From JANSWP01 sp041941305 (GTDB taxonomy: Bacteria; Bacteroidota; Bacteroidia; Chitinophagales; Saprospiraceae): 64,000 bases of DNA. A program made the translations under genes and the position numbers. Below the pieces are notes generated by a model, which did not search any database, was not told the origin of the DNA, and worked only from the letters and a program-made list of their open reading frames with translations. Positions 1 to 8,041 of this stretch are shown piece by piece (position 1 is the stretch's first letter; the number at the start of each line of letters is the position of its first letter). The DNA lies in contig JBGTQJ010000008.1 of assembly GCA_041941305.1 (NCBI GenBank), positions 62,001 to 126,000 of the forward strand. The letters run 5' to 3'.

Positions 1-1
1 T

Positions 2-100
2 TCCGAAAGCTTTCCACAAGAGGTATCGATGAATAATGGGCGGACATCACAAAGCGATGAGAGAAAATTGCCACCCAGAGGAGGCAATACTGTTTCTTAG
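2..100 (+). CDS. 3' end of an unidentified protein (partial at window start)
   Basis: Frame 2 is open from the window edge and stops with TAG at 98-100, giving the last 32 residues of a polar, basic protein (ending PRGGNTVS). The other two forward frames stop earlier, and a strong intrinsic terminator begins at the stop codon, as expected for the end of a real gene. The fragment is too short to identify. It could also be chance open frame. Confidence 0.4.
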   Translation, partial: SESFPQEVSMNNGRTSQSDERKLPPRGGNTVS

Positions 101-153
101 AGAGCCGTTTTTTGATTATTTTCCTTCTGAAATTAATAAAAAAACGGCTCTCT
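99..153 (+). terminator. Intrinsic terminator, probably bidirectional
   Basis: The 15-nt arms at 99-113 and 139-153 (AGAGAGCCGTTTTTT and its complement) are perfectly complementary, with a 25-nt loop. The T-run lies at the loop side of the arm, the same architecture as the hairpin that flanks the N gap at 11318-11367. Confidence 0.75.
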
Positions 154-248
154 TTAAGAATTTTGGCGGCTTCCCCCGATGTCCCCCTCAATAAATGACT
201 TAGAATTACCCAAATATCAATTTTACAGGTTCTCCATTTTTTTCATTA

Positions 249-286
249 AGGCAATTGACTTTGGCTTAGGTGAAATTCAATTGCCT
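249..286 (+). other. Inverted repeat in the leader of the TonB gene
   Basis: AGGCAATTGA at 249-258 is exactly complementary to TCAATTGCCT at 277-286, about 20 bases before the TonB start. There is no T-run, so a leader hairpin or protein site is more likely than a terminator. Confidence 0.45.
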
Positions 287-304
287 CTATAAAGCCGTTT
301 AGCT

Positions 305-1051
305 ATGAAAAGATTAGATATTTCAAAACTTCAAAAAAATAGAAGTCGTCATTTCAAATTGGGCTTAGTAATCGCGCTATCTATGGTCATCTATGCTTTT
401 AATTGGACTTCGAAACCTCCCGTCTTTCAGGAATTTGACCTGGAACCGGAAGCATTTATTGATACGGAAGTGATTCGAACAAAACATGAAAAAAAACCAA
501 TTCCCATTCCTCCTAAGATGAAAGCCGTTGAGCAGATCATTCAAGAGAAGCAGCCAGATTTTATTGAAGAGCCCATTGAGGACAAGAAGCCAACTAAAAC
601 AGATGCTAAACCTTCCGAAAAAATTTTCAAATCTGAGAAAGACAGAGGACCTGCTCTAAAAATTGAATTGCCGGAACCAGAAATTGAAGCGCCACCTTTT
701 TTCAAGTTTGTAGAAGAAATGCCCCGTTTTTCTGGATGCGAGGAGGACGGCCTATCAAAAGAAGAAAAAAAGCAATGTGCAGAACAAATGCTTTATGCTT
801 TCATGAGCAAAAATTTGAATTACCCTGCGATGGCAAGGGAAAACGGTATTGAAGGAATGGCTTTCATCCGTTTCATTGTAGAAAAAGACGGGAGTATTTC
901 GAACGCAGAAATTGTAAGAGATCCTGGTGCAGGTTGTGGAAAAGAAGCCCTGCGAGTTGTAAAATCCATGCCCAATTGGCTGCCTGGAAAACAACGAGGA
1001 AAACCTGTACGGGTACAATTCAACTTACCTGTAAGGTTTAAATTGCATTAG
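305..1051 (+). CDS. TonB family energy-transducing protein
   Basis: The 248-residue protein has the layout of a TonB: a short basic cytoplasmic start, one membrane segment at about residues 18-35, a proline- and charge-rich periplasmic linker (about 45-130), and a C-terminal TonB domain (about 150-248). The domain has the usual features: NYPAMARENGIEGMAFIRF, a GS-containing beta turn, and a final V.FNLPVRFKL strand. Such proteins carry proton-motive force from ExbB/ExbD to TonB-dependent outer-membrane receptors. No exbBD is nearby, so it is an orphan copy. A cysteine pair near 139 and 155 could form a disulfide. Its stop codon overlaps the left end of an inverted-repeat element. The family is secure; the receptor served is unknown. 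Confidence 0.9.
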   Translation: MKRLDISKLQKNRSRHFKLGLVIALSMVIYAFNWTSKPPVFQEFDLEPEAFIDTEVIRTKHEKKPIPIPPKMKAVEQIIQEKQPDFIEEPIEDKKPTKTDAKPSEKIFKSEKDRGPALKIELPEPEIEAPPFFKFVEEMPRFSGCEEDGLSKEEKKQCAEQMLYAFMSKNLNYPAMARENGIEGMAFIRFIVEKDGSISNAEIVRDPGAGCGKEALRVVKSMPNWLPGKQRGKPVRVQFNLPVRFKLH

Positions 1052-1246
1052 AGCTTGTTTAAAATTTTACTTCTGTGCCACAGGCATCCCTTGTCCAGGG
1101 GACTCCCTTTGGGATGGGAAAAACCAATTTCTTACGAACCTGGCTTTGAATTAATTCAATTGTTTATCCCGATAAACTCATTCATTAATTCTTCGCCAGA
1201 ACCCTAAGCTATTGATTCTCAGTTTGAAAAGAATTTTAAACAGGCT
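1052..1246. repeat. Putative MITE-like element with terminal inverted repeats
   Basis: AGCTTGTTTAAAATT (1052-1066) is matched 14 of 15 by the complement of 1232-1246. The 195-bp segment between has no gene; an internal CATCCC/GGGATG pair could fold into a hairpin. The left end abuts the TonB stop codon. No target duplication is clear. Confidence 0.4.
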
Positions 1247-1261
1247 TAAACTGCGAGCAGC

Positions 1262-1286
1262 ACAGGCAAATGATTTGCCTGTTTTT
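1262..1286 (+). terminator. Intrinsic terminator
   Basis: ACAGGCAAAT and ATTTGCCTGT form a perfect 10-bp stem around a central base, followed by five T. It closes transcription from the TonB gene or from an untranslated transcript across 1052-1246. Confidence 0.8.
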
Positions 1287-1335
1287 GCATCATACAATCT
1301 GCTCGCTATAATAGGTAGTTTTTCGACGACTTTTG

Positions 1336-1364
1336 TAGCCTTGGCTGGAGCCAAGGCTATTTTT
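1336..1364 (+). terminator. Intrinsic terminator directly upstream of a promoter box
   Basis: TAGCCTTGGC (1336-1345) pairs perfectly with GCCAAGGCTA (1350-1359) across a 4-nt loop and is followed by five T (1360-1364). It is a second terminator after 1262-1286 and immediately precedes the -7 box of the next gene, insulating it. Confidence 0.75.
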
Positions 1365-1365
1365 A

Positions 1366-1373
1366 TATCTTTG
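1366..1373 (+). promoter_or_regulatory. -7 promoter box (TATCTTTG)
   Basis: The box matches the Bacteroidota -7 consensus TAnnTTTG. It ends only four bases before the ATG at 1378, so the transcript would be nearly leaderless if the box is used. Confidence 0.5.
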
Positions 1374-1377
1374 ATTC

Positions 1378-1827
1378 ATGTTCAAAAATAATATCAACCT
1401 CGCTACTTTCTTTGGATTGGGTGCATTGTGCCTGGGATTTTTAATAGCGGGTGTTTATTTCCAACTAATTGACGACGCTCGCTTTGATAGCCGAACCGAA
1501 GAAGATAAAACCTGGCTTTTTATAACAGGTGTTCTCTTATTACTCTATTTTATTAATGCAATAGCATTTTTACTCCAAAAAAAGTGGGCAAGAATAGGGA
1601 TGATAATTCTATTAATAATTGGCTTGGTAGGGTTTTCAGTATTGATGTTTTCACTTTTGCATGAGATCAATAATGCTCCCTATGTGACCATCGGCATGGG
1701 TGTTTTCGGCTATGGCGTATTATTTCTAGGTCTGGTTTATTTGTCAAACCACTATATTTTGGATCATTTCAATAATAATTTCCATTCCAGGGAGGAAATT
1801 CCAGATATTCTGGATAGCGATTTTTAG
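1378..1827 (+). CDS. Small integral membrane protein, unknown function
   Basis: The 149-residue protein has about four hydrophobic membrane spans (near residues 8-30, 45-65, 70-92 and 99-124) and a short hydrophilic, acidic C-terminus (FHSREEIPDILDSDF). No recognisable domain or catalytic motif is seen. It is monocistronic: isolated upstream by two terminators and downstream by the separate promoter of the radical SAM gene. Its start lies four bases after a TAnnTTTG box, so it may be translated from a leaderless mRNA. Confidence 0.75.
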   Translation: MFKNNINLATFFGLGALCLGFLIAGVYFQLIDDARFDSRTEEDKTWLFITGVLLLLYFINAIAFLLQKKWARIGMIILLIIGLVGFSVLMFSLLHEINNAPYVTIGMGVFGYGVLFLGLVYLSNHYILDHFNNNFHSREEIPDILDSDF

Positions 1828-1833
1828 TTTGTG

Positions 1834-1841
1834 TACCTTTG
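1834..1841 (+). promoter_or_regulatory. -7 promoter box (TACCTTTG) of the radical SAM gene
   Basis: The perfect TAnnTTTG box sits 15 bases before the ATG at 1857. It overlaps an in-frame TTG at 1839, which excludes that codon as the start. Confidence 0.6.
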
Positions 1842-1856
1842 CGGCAAATTTCAAAA

Positions 1857-3155
1857 ATGGCAATCAATCAATCTCCATATTTACTTTTTTCTGATGGCGC
1901 AGGAAACATCTATGAAGATACAAGTCTTTATGCCTGTGGACGGAGTGGTTTTTATGCATATCCTGTTCCAAATGAAGACTGGATAGAACTCCCTGAAGGT
2001 GGAAACCTCTATGAGTTACCCGGGAGAAGAGGAATCGGCATCGATGTTCGAACAGGCGAAATGCGCATTTGCCAAAAGGGTTGGGCAGTAGCGAGTTTTG
2101 TGCCTCCAGCACATACAGGTTTATTTCTCGCTTCCTATATGAACGAGCCAGATGCACCTGTTTTACCGCTCTTTTGCTATACTGCTGCAGGATGGCTGGA
2201 TGACAAGTTTTATGTAGCTGCCATTAGAGTAGAAGACGATATTCGACAAGAATCTGAAGGTTTTGATGCCAACATTGTACAAAGTGGAATTGCCACTTTA
2301 AGAGAACGGTTTCCACAAAATCGAGTCGTTGAACATTTGGCGAATAATTGTGCACTCACTTATCATTGTCCAGCTGCAAGAAATTATTTTATGGGGCGTT
2401 GGGAGTGTCCCATTCCAAGTTCTCCTGCTTGCAACTCAAACTGTGTTGGTTGCATTTCTCTCCAACCTGACGAAGAGCAAATAGTCTCCAGCCATGACCG
2501 CCTTACATTCAAGCCTACTGCTGAAGAAATCATGGAATACACGGTTGCACATCTGGAAACAGCCGATTTTCCGATAGCCAGCTTTGGACAAGGTTGTGAA
2601 GGAGATCCGATCTTGATGTGGGAAACGATCCGGGAAGCGATTATTCAAATCAGAAGATTTACCCAAAAGGGAAGTATCAACATTAATACCAATGGGAGCA
2701 AACCAGATGCCATAGAAAAATTGTGTAAGGTAGGCCTGAATAGCATTCGGGTGAGCACCAATTCTGCCCAAAAATGGTTGTACACCAACTATTATCGTCC
2801 AAATAATTACGAATTCGAAGACATTGTTGAAAGCATTCGAATTGTCAATAAACACGGCGGCTGGACAAGCATCAACTATTTCGTTTTCCCAGGCATGACC
2901 GATAGTGAAGACGAATACCAATCCCTGCGAAAGCTCATTAAAGAGACTGGTTTGAAAATGATACAATGGCGAAACTTCAATATTGACCCCGATTGGTATT
3001 TGAAAAAAGTAGGTGTGACCGAAACAGAGGATACCATGGGCGTTAGGGAATTGATGCGCAGACTTAAAGACGAATTTCCGGAAATAAAATATGGATACTA
3101 CAATCCTCCAATGGAACGAATCCAGGGAAATTTTGAGGTTGACTTTGCTCATTAA
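1857..3155 (+). CDS. Radical SAM enzyme of unknown substrate
   Basis: The 432-residue protein has a CxxxCxxC cluster for a [4Fe-4S] centre (C192, C196, C199, in PACNSNCVGC), followed by features of a radical SAM TIM barrel: FGQGCEGDP in the SAM-binding region and NINTNGS (about residues 235-285). An N-terminal domain of about 185 residues precedes the barrel. The start is the ATG at 1857 because an upstream in-frame TTG lies inside the promoter box. No SPASM cysteine-rich tail is evident. The gene is alone between its own promoter and the inverted repeat near 3184-3223, so context gives no substrate. It may be a general Bacteroidota enzyme; the family call is firm, the reaction unknown. Confidence 0.88.
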   Translation: MAINQSPYLLFSDGAGNIYEDTSLYACGRSGFYAYPVPNEDWIELPEGGNLYELPGRRGIGIDVRTGEMRICQKGWAVASFVPPAHTGLFLASYMNEPDAPVLPLFCYTAAGWLDDKFYVAAIRVEDDIRQESEGFDANIVQSGIATLRERFPQNRVVEHLANNCALTYHCPAARNYFMGRWECPIPSSPACNSNCVGCISLQPDEEQIVSSHDRLTFKPTAEEIMEYTVAHLETADFPIASFGQGCEGDPILMWETIREAIIQIRRFTQKGSININTNGSKPDAIEKLCKVGLNSIRVSTNSAQKWLYTNYYRPNNYEFEDIVESIRIVNKHGGWTSINYFVFPGMTDSEDEYQSLRKLIKETGLKMIQWRNFNIDPDWYLKKVGVTETEDTMGVRELMRRLKDEFPEIKYGYYNPPMERIQGNFEVDFAH

Positions 3156-3173
3156 TAGGATGTTCAAAAATAG

Positions 3174-3195
3174 TTTAATGGTGGTTCAAAATTGT
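3174..3195 (+). repeat. Degenerate repeat, copy 1 (before aroB)
   Basis: This 22-nt stretch around GGTGGTTCAAAATTGT matches 19 of 22 positions of 4330-4351, at the other end of aroB. It also forms the left arm of the hairpin at 3184-3223. Confidence 0.45.
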
Positions 3196-3223
3196 ATTGT
3201 TCCATCAGTGAACAATTTTGAAC
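3184..3223 (+). terminator. Hairpin after the radical SAM gene
   Basis: GTTCAAAATTGT (3184-3195) pairs perfectly with ACAATTTTGAAC (3212-3223); an outer GATGTT/AACATC pair (3159-3164 and 3224-3229) extends it. AT-rich and without a long T-run, so termination is likely but not certain. Confidence 0.5.
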
Positions 3224-3262
3224 AACATCTTGATTTATTGAGTAATTGATGAATAGAATTAT

Positions 3263-4345
3263 ATGCAAACCATAGCGCTTACCGACTATACCATTTTTAT
3301 CGGCGATTTTTGGCAAAACTTTAATGATTTTCTGAGACAGAAGAAATATTCAAAAATTGCTGTCTTGGTAGATGAAAACACAAAACGAGATTGCCTTCCC
3401 ATCCTAAGACAAAAAACTAATTTTCAAGACTTTACAATTATATCAATCCCCTCTGGAGAAGCCTATAAGACAATTCAGACTTGCCAGGATATCTGGAACA
3501 ACATGATGGCTACAGATTTAGAAAGAAGCTCTCTGACCATTAATTTGGGAGGGGGGGTCATTGGAGACATGGGTGGTTTTTGTGCCAGCACTTTTAAACG
3601 GGGGATGGATTTTATTCAGATGCCGACGACCTTGCTTTCTCAGGTTGATGCTTCCATTGGAGGCAAACTGGGTATTGATTTTTCAGATGTCAAAAACAGC
3701 ATCGGTATATTTAAAAATCCACTTGGCGTATACATTGACCCTACATTTTTGAAAACCTTGCCAAGGAGAGAAATCAGAAGTGGATTTGCAGAAATAATTA
3801 AACATAGTCTCATAGCAAACCATGAACAGTGGGTGACTTTGAGTCAAATTGATAGTCTTGATGATGTTCGATGGGAAGATTATTTGAAACCATCTTTATT
3901 GATCAAAAAAAGAATTGTGGAAAGGGATCCTTTCGAGAAAGGATTGCGAAAAGCATTGAACTTTGGACATACAATAGGTCATGCTGTTGAAAGCTGGGCT
4001 TTGAAAAGTACAAATCCTTTGCTACACGGAGAGGCGATTGCGATTGGAATGATTTGCGAAACCTGGTTATCTCACAAAATTATAGGATTGCCATTTGAAA
4101 AAGTGGAAGAAATTGCTTCCTGCTTACTTCGATTGTATGATGCTTATGAATTAAATGAATCTGCTTTCCATGAGATGATAAGATTGATGCAGAAAGATAA
4201 AAAGAATGAAAATCAGCAAATTAATTTTTCATTAATCAATCCGATTGGAGCGGTAACTATCAATCAAACTTGCGATAAAGAAATGATTTTGGAAAGTATG
4301 GCTTTTTATAACAACTTAGTTCAAAGTGGCTTAAAGGTGGTTTAA
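3263..4345 (+). CDS. aroB: 3-dehydroquinate synthase
   Basis: The enzyme converts DAHP to 3-dehydroquinate, the second step of the shikimate pathway, in the cytoplasm. The 360-residue length is normal. Visible motifs are the NAD-binding GGGVIGDMGGF (about residue 95), PTTLLSQVDASIGGK, the GFAEIIKHS glutamate, and two zinc-binding histidine motifs FGHTIGHAVE and LLHGEAIAIGM. The gene stands alone between two copies of a degenerate repeat, and the last codons (SGLKVV) lie in the second copy. The assignment is secure. Confidence 0.96.
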   Translation: MQTIALTDYTIFIGDFWQNFNDFLRQKKYSKIAVLVDENTKRDCLPILRQKTNFQDFTIISIPSGEAYKTIQTCQDIWNNMMATDLERSSLTINLGGGVIGDMGGFCASTFKRGMDFIQMPTTLLSQVDASIGGKLGIDFSDVKNSIGIFKNPLGVYIDPTFLKTLPRREIRSGFAEIIKHSLIANHEQWVTLSQIDSLDDVRWEDYLKPSLLIKKRIVERDPFEKGLRKALNFGHTIGHAVESWALKSTNPLLHGEAIAIGMICETWLSHKIIGLPFEKVEEIASCLLRLYDAYELNESAFHEMIRLMQKDKKNENQQINFSLINPIGAVTINQTCDKEMILESMAFYNNLVQSGLKVV

Positions 4346-4351
4346 AATTGT
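4330..4351 (+). repeat. Degenerate repeat, copy 2 (overlapping the end of aroB)
   Basis: The sequence around AAAGGTGGTTTAAAATTGT matches 19 of 22 positions with 3174-3195 and encodes the last residues of AroB plus its stop codon. Confidence 0.45.
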
Positions 4352-4659
4352 TAAACATCGTTTGTGCCAATTTCGAACAATATTGAAGCAGTTTTCAAAA
4401 ACTTGAAACAATATTAATTCATCCTTTTTTTCACAAATACTCCCTCTCTCACCCCGAATAATCATTTGAATAATTGTTTTGAGGGACTTCTTTTTATCTT
4501 TGTTGGCAAAATAGGTTTCCCTGGATTAATTTGGCAGATTAATCCTTTATTCAGACAGCGTGTATTACATTTTTTACCAAAACTCAACCCCATAAAGCCT
4601 GCCCGGCAAATTGGGTGAGTGCAGTACTCAAACATACATTGAGATAAAAATTTTGATTT
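4346..4659 (+). other. Intergenic leader region before the penicillin-binding protein
   Basis: This 314-base stretch has no open frame worth calling. It contains a TAnnTTTG box at 4495-4502, implying a leader of about 150 nt for the downstream gene. No clear terminator for aroB or riboswitch fold was recognised. Confidence 0.5.
4495..4502 (+). promoter_or_regulatory. -7 promoter box (TATCTTTG)
   Basis: A perfect TAnnTTTG box with a TTG (4474-4476) 18 bp upstream that could serve as the -33 element. The nearest downstream gene starts at 4660. Confidence 0.5.
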
Positions 4660-7600
4660 ATGTCAGAAGACAATATCAAGTCAAACCAAGAAGGTGAGGA
4701 GCATCCTATTCAGGATTCAGAAAATATAGCTTCGAAAGAAACTTCAAGCTCAAAACTATCTAGACAAGAGCCGGAATCTTCTGAAGAAGATATTGATATA
4801 GATGCAGTTTTAGATTCATCTCCTGTTGTGGAAATTGAGGAAGAAATCGAGGAGGAGGTAGTAGATGAAAGCATTGATGAAGCAGCTGCTCAAGATCATT
4901 TCGTCTATAGAAAAGAAGAATTGAATGAAGCTCTGGAAGAAAAAGAAAATGTACCAAGCATCAATGAAATGTATGCAAATGGTGTATCGCAAGTAACTCA
5001 GCCTTCAAAAGAAATAAAAAGTGACCCACCTGTAAAAAAAGAAATAGCGGAAACTATTCCTGAAAAACCAATTGTATCCAAAAAACCTGATATTAATATT
5101 CAAAAAAGCACAGCACCAAAAGAAGAACCAAAACCAGAAACAAATCCTCAGCCCAGAATACCCATGTTGCCACCACTTCCACCAAAGGATCAATGGGGAC
5201 CAATCAAGCAAAACCATGAGTTTATTGTTAAAGGAATGTGGTATCTACTGGCAGCTAGCTTTGTAGGTATTGTCTTGCTTTTCATAGGGCTTTCCTTTAC
5301 AGACTTACCAGACACCAAAGCGTTGGAAAATCCACAAAATGAATTGGCTTCACAGGTATATGCCTCTAATGGAGAAGTTTTGGGCAGGTACTTTGTAGAA
5401 AACCGCGTTCCTGTAAACTTTGGAGCACTTTCCGATAATATTCACAATGCATTGGTATCTACAGAAGATGAGCGATTCTACAATCATTGTGGTATCGATT
5501 TCAGAGCATTGGGGCGTACTGGATTTAAAACAATTTTATTGCAAAAGAAAAGTGCTGGTGGTGCCAGTACCATCACCCAACAATTGGCCAGATTGTTATT
5601 TACCGGCAAAAAAGCTGCTGGTTTTCAGCGGGTTGTGCAAAAGTTAAAAGAATGGATCATTGCAGTAAGGTTGGAAAGTAAATACACGAAGCAGGAAATC
5701 ATGACGATGTATTTGAACAAGTTTGATTTTCTGTACGATAGTTATGGCATTGTGGCTGCTGCTGAGACATACTTTGGCAAACCACAAGATTCTTTGAACG
5801 TAGAAGAAGCAGCCATGCTCGTGGGTATGCTGAAAAATCCTTCTCTATTCAATCCAAGAAGAAGACCCGATACCGTCCGACATCGTCGAGAGGTAGTCTT
5901 GAAACAAATGTTGAAGAATGATTATCTGGATAGAACAATTTACGACTCCCTAAGGGCATTGCCTTTGGATATTTCCAATTTTACCAGAAAAACACATACA
6001 CAAGGTTTGGCTCAATATTTCAGAATGGAATTGGGCAAACATTTGAAAAACATTTTGAAAGGAGAACATTCCAAGAAAAAATCAAATGGCGAACCTTATG
6101 ATATCTATAGAGATGGCTTGAAAATTTTTACCACCATCGATCCAATCTATCAAAAACATGCAGAGGAAGCCATGTGGGAACATATGTCCTCTTTGCAACG
6201 AAAATTTAATCGCTACTGGACCAGTCGAAGCAAAAACCCCTGGAGGTATAGAGATGAAGAAACTACTCAGGGAGAATTGCGAGCCCGAGAGTGGAAATTG
6301 AAACAAATGATCCAAAATTCCGACAGGTACTTAGCTATGCGCAATAATTATTTGTCAGAAGATTTATTGAAGCGTTTAACTGCTAAAGTTGAGGGGCTAC
6401 GATTAAGGGATATTGACATTGAGCGAATGTTGGAGGCGGAGAAAAGCAAAACTTATTTGAGGAGATTGAAAAGTCAAAATCTGATCGATGACGACATGGT
6501 CAAACAATATCGGGCAGCTATCAAAAGGAAAGAGTGGGAGATCATCAAATCGAATTGGGAAAAGCTGGAAGAAGCTGTAGAAATAGCCTTCGACGAAGAA
6601 GTCAAGATGAGGGTTTTTGCCTATAATGATAAAATGGAAACTGATACCGTGATGACCCCATTGGATTCAATTAAATACCACCACAATTTCCTCCAAATAG
6701 GTTCCATTGCTATCGATCCTCGCACGGGATTTGTAAAAGCCTGGATTGGCGGAATTAATCAGAAATATTTTGCATTTGACCATACCAGTACCAACCGACA
6801 AGTGGGTTCCACATTTAAATCCTTTGTTTATGCCAAAGCAATTCAGGAACTAGGTATTTCTCCTTGCGAGCCTATAGATGATTTGCCAAGAACGATCTTT
6901 CCCGGAGAGAAAAGTTTCCAATTGTTGGAGCCCTGGACGCCTGCTAACTCTTCAGGTGAATACACTGGTGAGCGTATGACTTTAAAGCATGCCCTTCGTA
7001 AATCTGTCAATACAGTTTCAGTAGAGCTGATGAAACGCCTGGGAGGTACAAAAGAAGTTCGCGATTTGGCGAGAGAGCTGGGAATTGATGTCGACAAAAA
7101 ATATCCGAATGGGCAATTACGTGTACCTGATGTCCCCTCCATATGCCTGGGTTCTTGTGACTTAACCGTCATGGAAATGGCTGGAGCCTATTCTGCTTTT
7201 GCGAATAATGGCACCTATCTTGAACCCGTTTTTATCTCTAAAATTCAAGACAAAACGGGAAGAGAAATATACCCTAATACCTATCAGCAAAAAGAAAATG
7301 TGGGCTTGGAATCTGATAAAAATTATGTAATGGTACAAATGCTTCAATATGCCTCAGGTGGTTTAGGTTTGAAAAGTCCAGTAGGCGGAAAAACGGGAAC
7401 GACGAATGATTATGTGGATGGCTGGTTTGTTGGCATCACTCCAAATCTGGTAACTGCTACATGGGTAGGCGGTGAGGATCGCTGGATTCGTTTTCTCGAC
7501 CTTGGCAATGGTCAAGGCTCCAGAATGGCACGTCCATTCTTTATTAAATTCATGAAAGCATTGGAGGCAGATTCTACTGCCAATTATAACTATAAAGCTC

Positions 7601-7791
7601 AATTCCCGATTCCTGATATTCCCGTCAATATTGAACTGGATTGCGACCTCTACGAAAACGCCTCCATCTTTGGAGAGGACGAGTTTGATTCCAAGGAAGA
7701 TGGATTGTTTGAAGATCCCTTTGGAGATGAATTAGAGTTTGAAGAGGCAGACACCATTGGTAATTTTGATCTTCAAAGAAATCTGAATTGA
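4660..7791 (+). CDS. Class A penicillin-binding protein (PBP1A type) with long acidic N-terminus
   Basis: This bifunctional murein synthase polymerises and cross-links peptidoglycan. Order of parts in 1043 residues: an acidic, proline-containing cytoplasmic region (1-188), one membrane anchor (about 190-212), a GT51 glycosyltransferase domain with catalytic E269 in TEDERFYNH, a charged helical insert (about 500-650, rich in E/K/R), and a transpeptidase domain with S717-T-F-K, SVN, and K911-T-G followed by TTNDYVDGWFVG. The family usually has 700-900 residues; the extra length comes from the N-terminal tail and the insert. A final acidic tail follows. The start is the only ATG upstream of the anchor with good coding. 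Monocistronic, with its own promoter and terminator. Confidence 0.95.
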   Translation: MSEDNIKSNQEGEEHPIQDSENIASKETSSSKLSRQEPESSEEDIDIDAVLDSSPVVEIEEEIEEEVVDESIDEAAAQDHFVYRKEELNEALEEKENVPSINEMYANGVSQVTQPSKEIKSDPPVKKEIAETIPEKPIVSKKPDINIQKSTAPKEEPKPETNPQPRIPMLPPLPPKDQWGPIKQNHEFIVKGMWYLLAASFVGIVLLFIGLSFTDLPDTKALENPQNELASQVYASNGEVLGRYFVENRVPVNFGALSDNIHNALVSTEDERFYNHCGIDFRALGRTGFKTILLQKKSAGGASTITQQLARLLFTGKKAAGFQRVVQKLKEWIIAVRLESKYTKQEIMTMYLNKFDFLYDSYGIVAAAETYFGKPQDSLNVEEAAMLVGMLKNPSLFNPRRRPDTVRHRREVVLKQMLKNDYLDRTIYDSLRALPLDISNFTRKTHTQGLAQYFRMELGKHLKNILKGEHSKKKSNGEPYDIYRDGLKIFTTIDPIYQKHAEEAMWEHMSSLQRKFNRYWTSRSKNPWRYRDEETTQGELRAREWKLKQMIQNSDRYLAMRNNYLSEDLLKRLTAKVEGLRLRDIDIERMLEAEKSKTYLRRLKSQNLIDDDMVKQYRAAIKRKEWEIIKSNWEKLEEAVEIAFDEEVKMRVFAYNDKMETDTVMTPLDSIKYHHNFLQIGSIAIDPRTGFVKAWIGGINQKYFAFDHTSTNRQVGSTFKSFVYAKAIQELGISPCEPIDDLPRTIFPGEKSFQLLEPWTPANSSGEYTGERMTLKHALRKSVNTVSVELMKRLGGTKEVRDLARELGIDVDKKYPNGQLRVPDVPSICLGSCDLTVMEMAGAYSAFANNGTYLEPVFISKIQDKTGREIYPNTYQQKENVGLESDKNYVMVQMLQYASGGLGLKSPVGGKTGTTNDYVDGWFVGITPNLVTATWVGGEDRWIRFLDLGNGQGSRMARPFFIKFMKALEADSTANYNYKAQFPIPDIPVNIELDCDLYENASIFGEDEFDSKEDGLFEDPFGDELEFEEADTIGNFDLQRNLN

Positions 7792-7823
7792 TCTTAACTG
7801 CTAATCCTATTACTGTAAGATGT

Positions 7824-7856
7824 AGATAGGAGGCATTTTGAAAATGCTTCCTATCT
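7824..7856 (+). terminator. Intrinsic terminator-like hairpin
   Basis: The 16-nt arms 7824-7839 and 7841-7856 (AGATAGGAGGCATTTT and complement with one G-U pair) form a strong stem after the penicillin-binding protein gene. The T-run is short. Confidence 0.6.
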
Positions 7857-8003
7857 TAAAGTGCCGCTCATTCCCACAGAACTTTGTGGTACCCATGCAG
7901 TTCCACAATCTACAGTTTTGATAATTTTTCCATTCATAATAGAGATGCTTTAGATAAGAACTCCAAATCTAAAAAAGCTACTTTAACATTTCTAATTCCC
8001 TGT

Positions 8004-8011
8004 TATCTTTG
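8004..8011 (+). promoter_or_regulatory. -7 promoter box (TATCTTTG)
   Basis: A perfect TAnnTTTG box 30 bases before the ATG at 8042. It overlaps the in-frame TTG at 8009 and so rules that codon out as the start. Confidence 0.6.
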
Positions 8012-8041
8012 GCAAAATTTTCAAGCAAACAAACATCGCAG

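Noticed and set aside
2436..3167. Long minus-strand frame opposite the radical SAM gene
   Set aside because: It lies opposite a gene with clear motifs and has low-quality composition; shadow.
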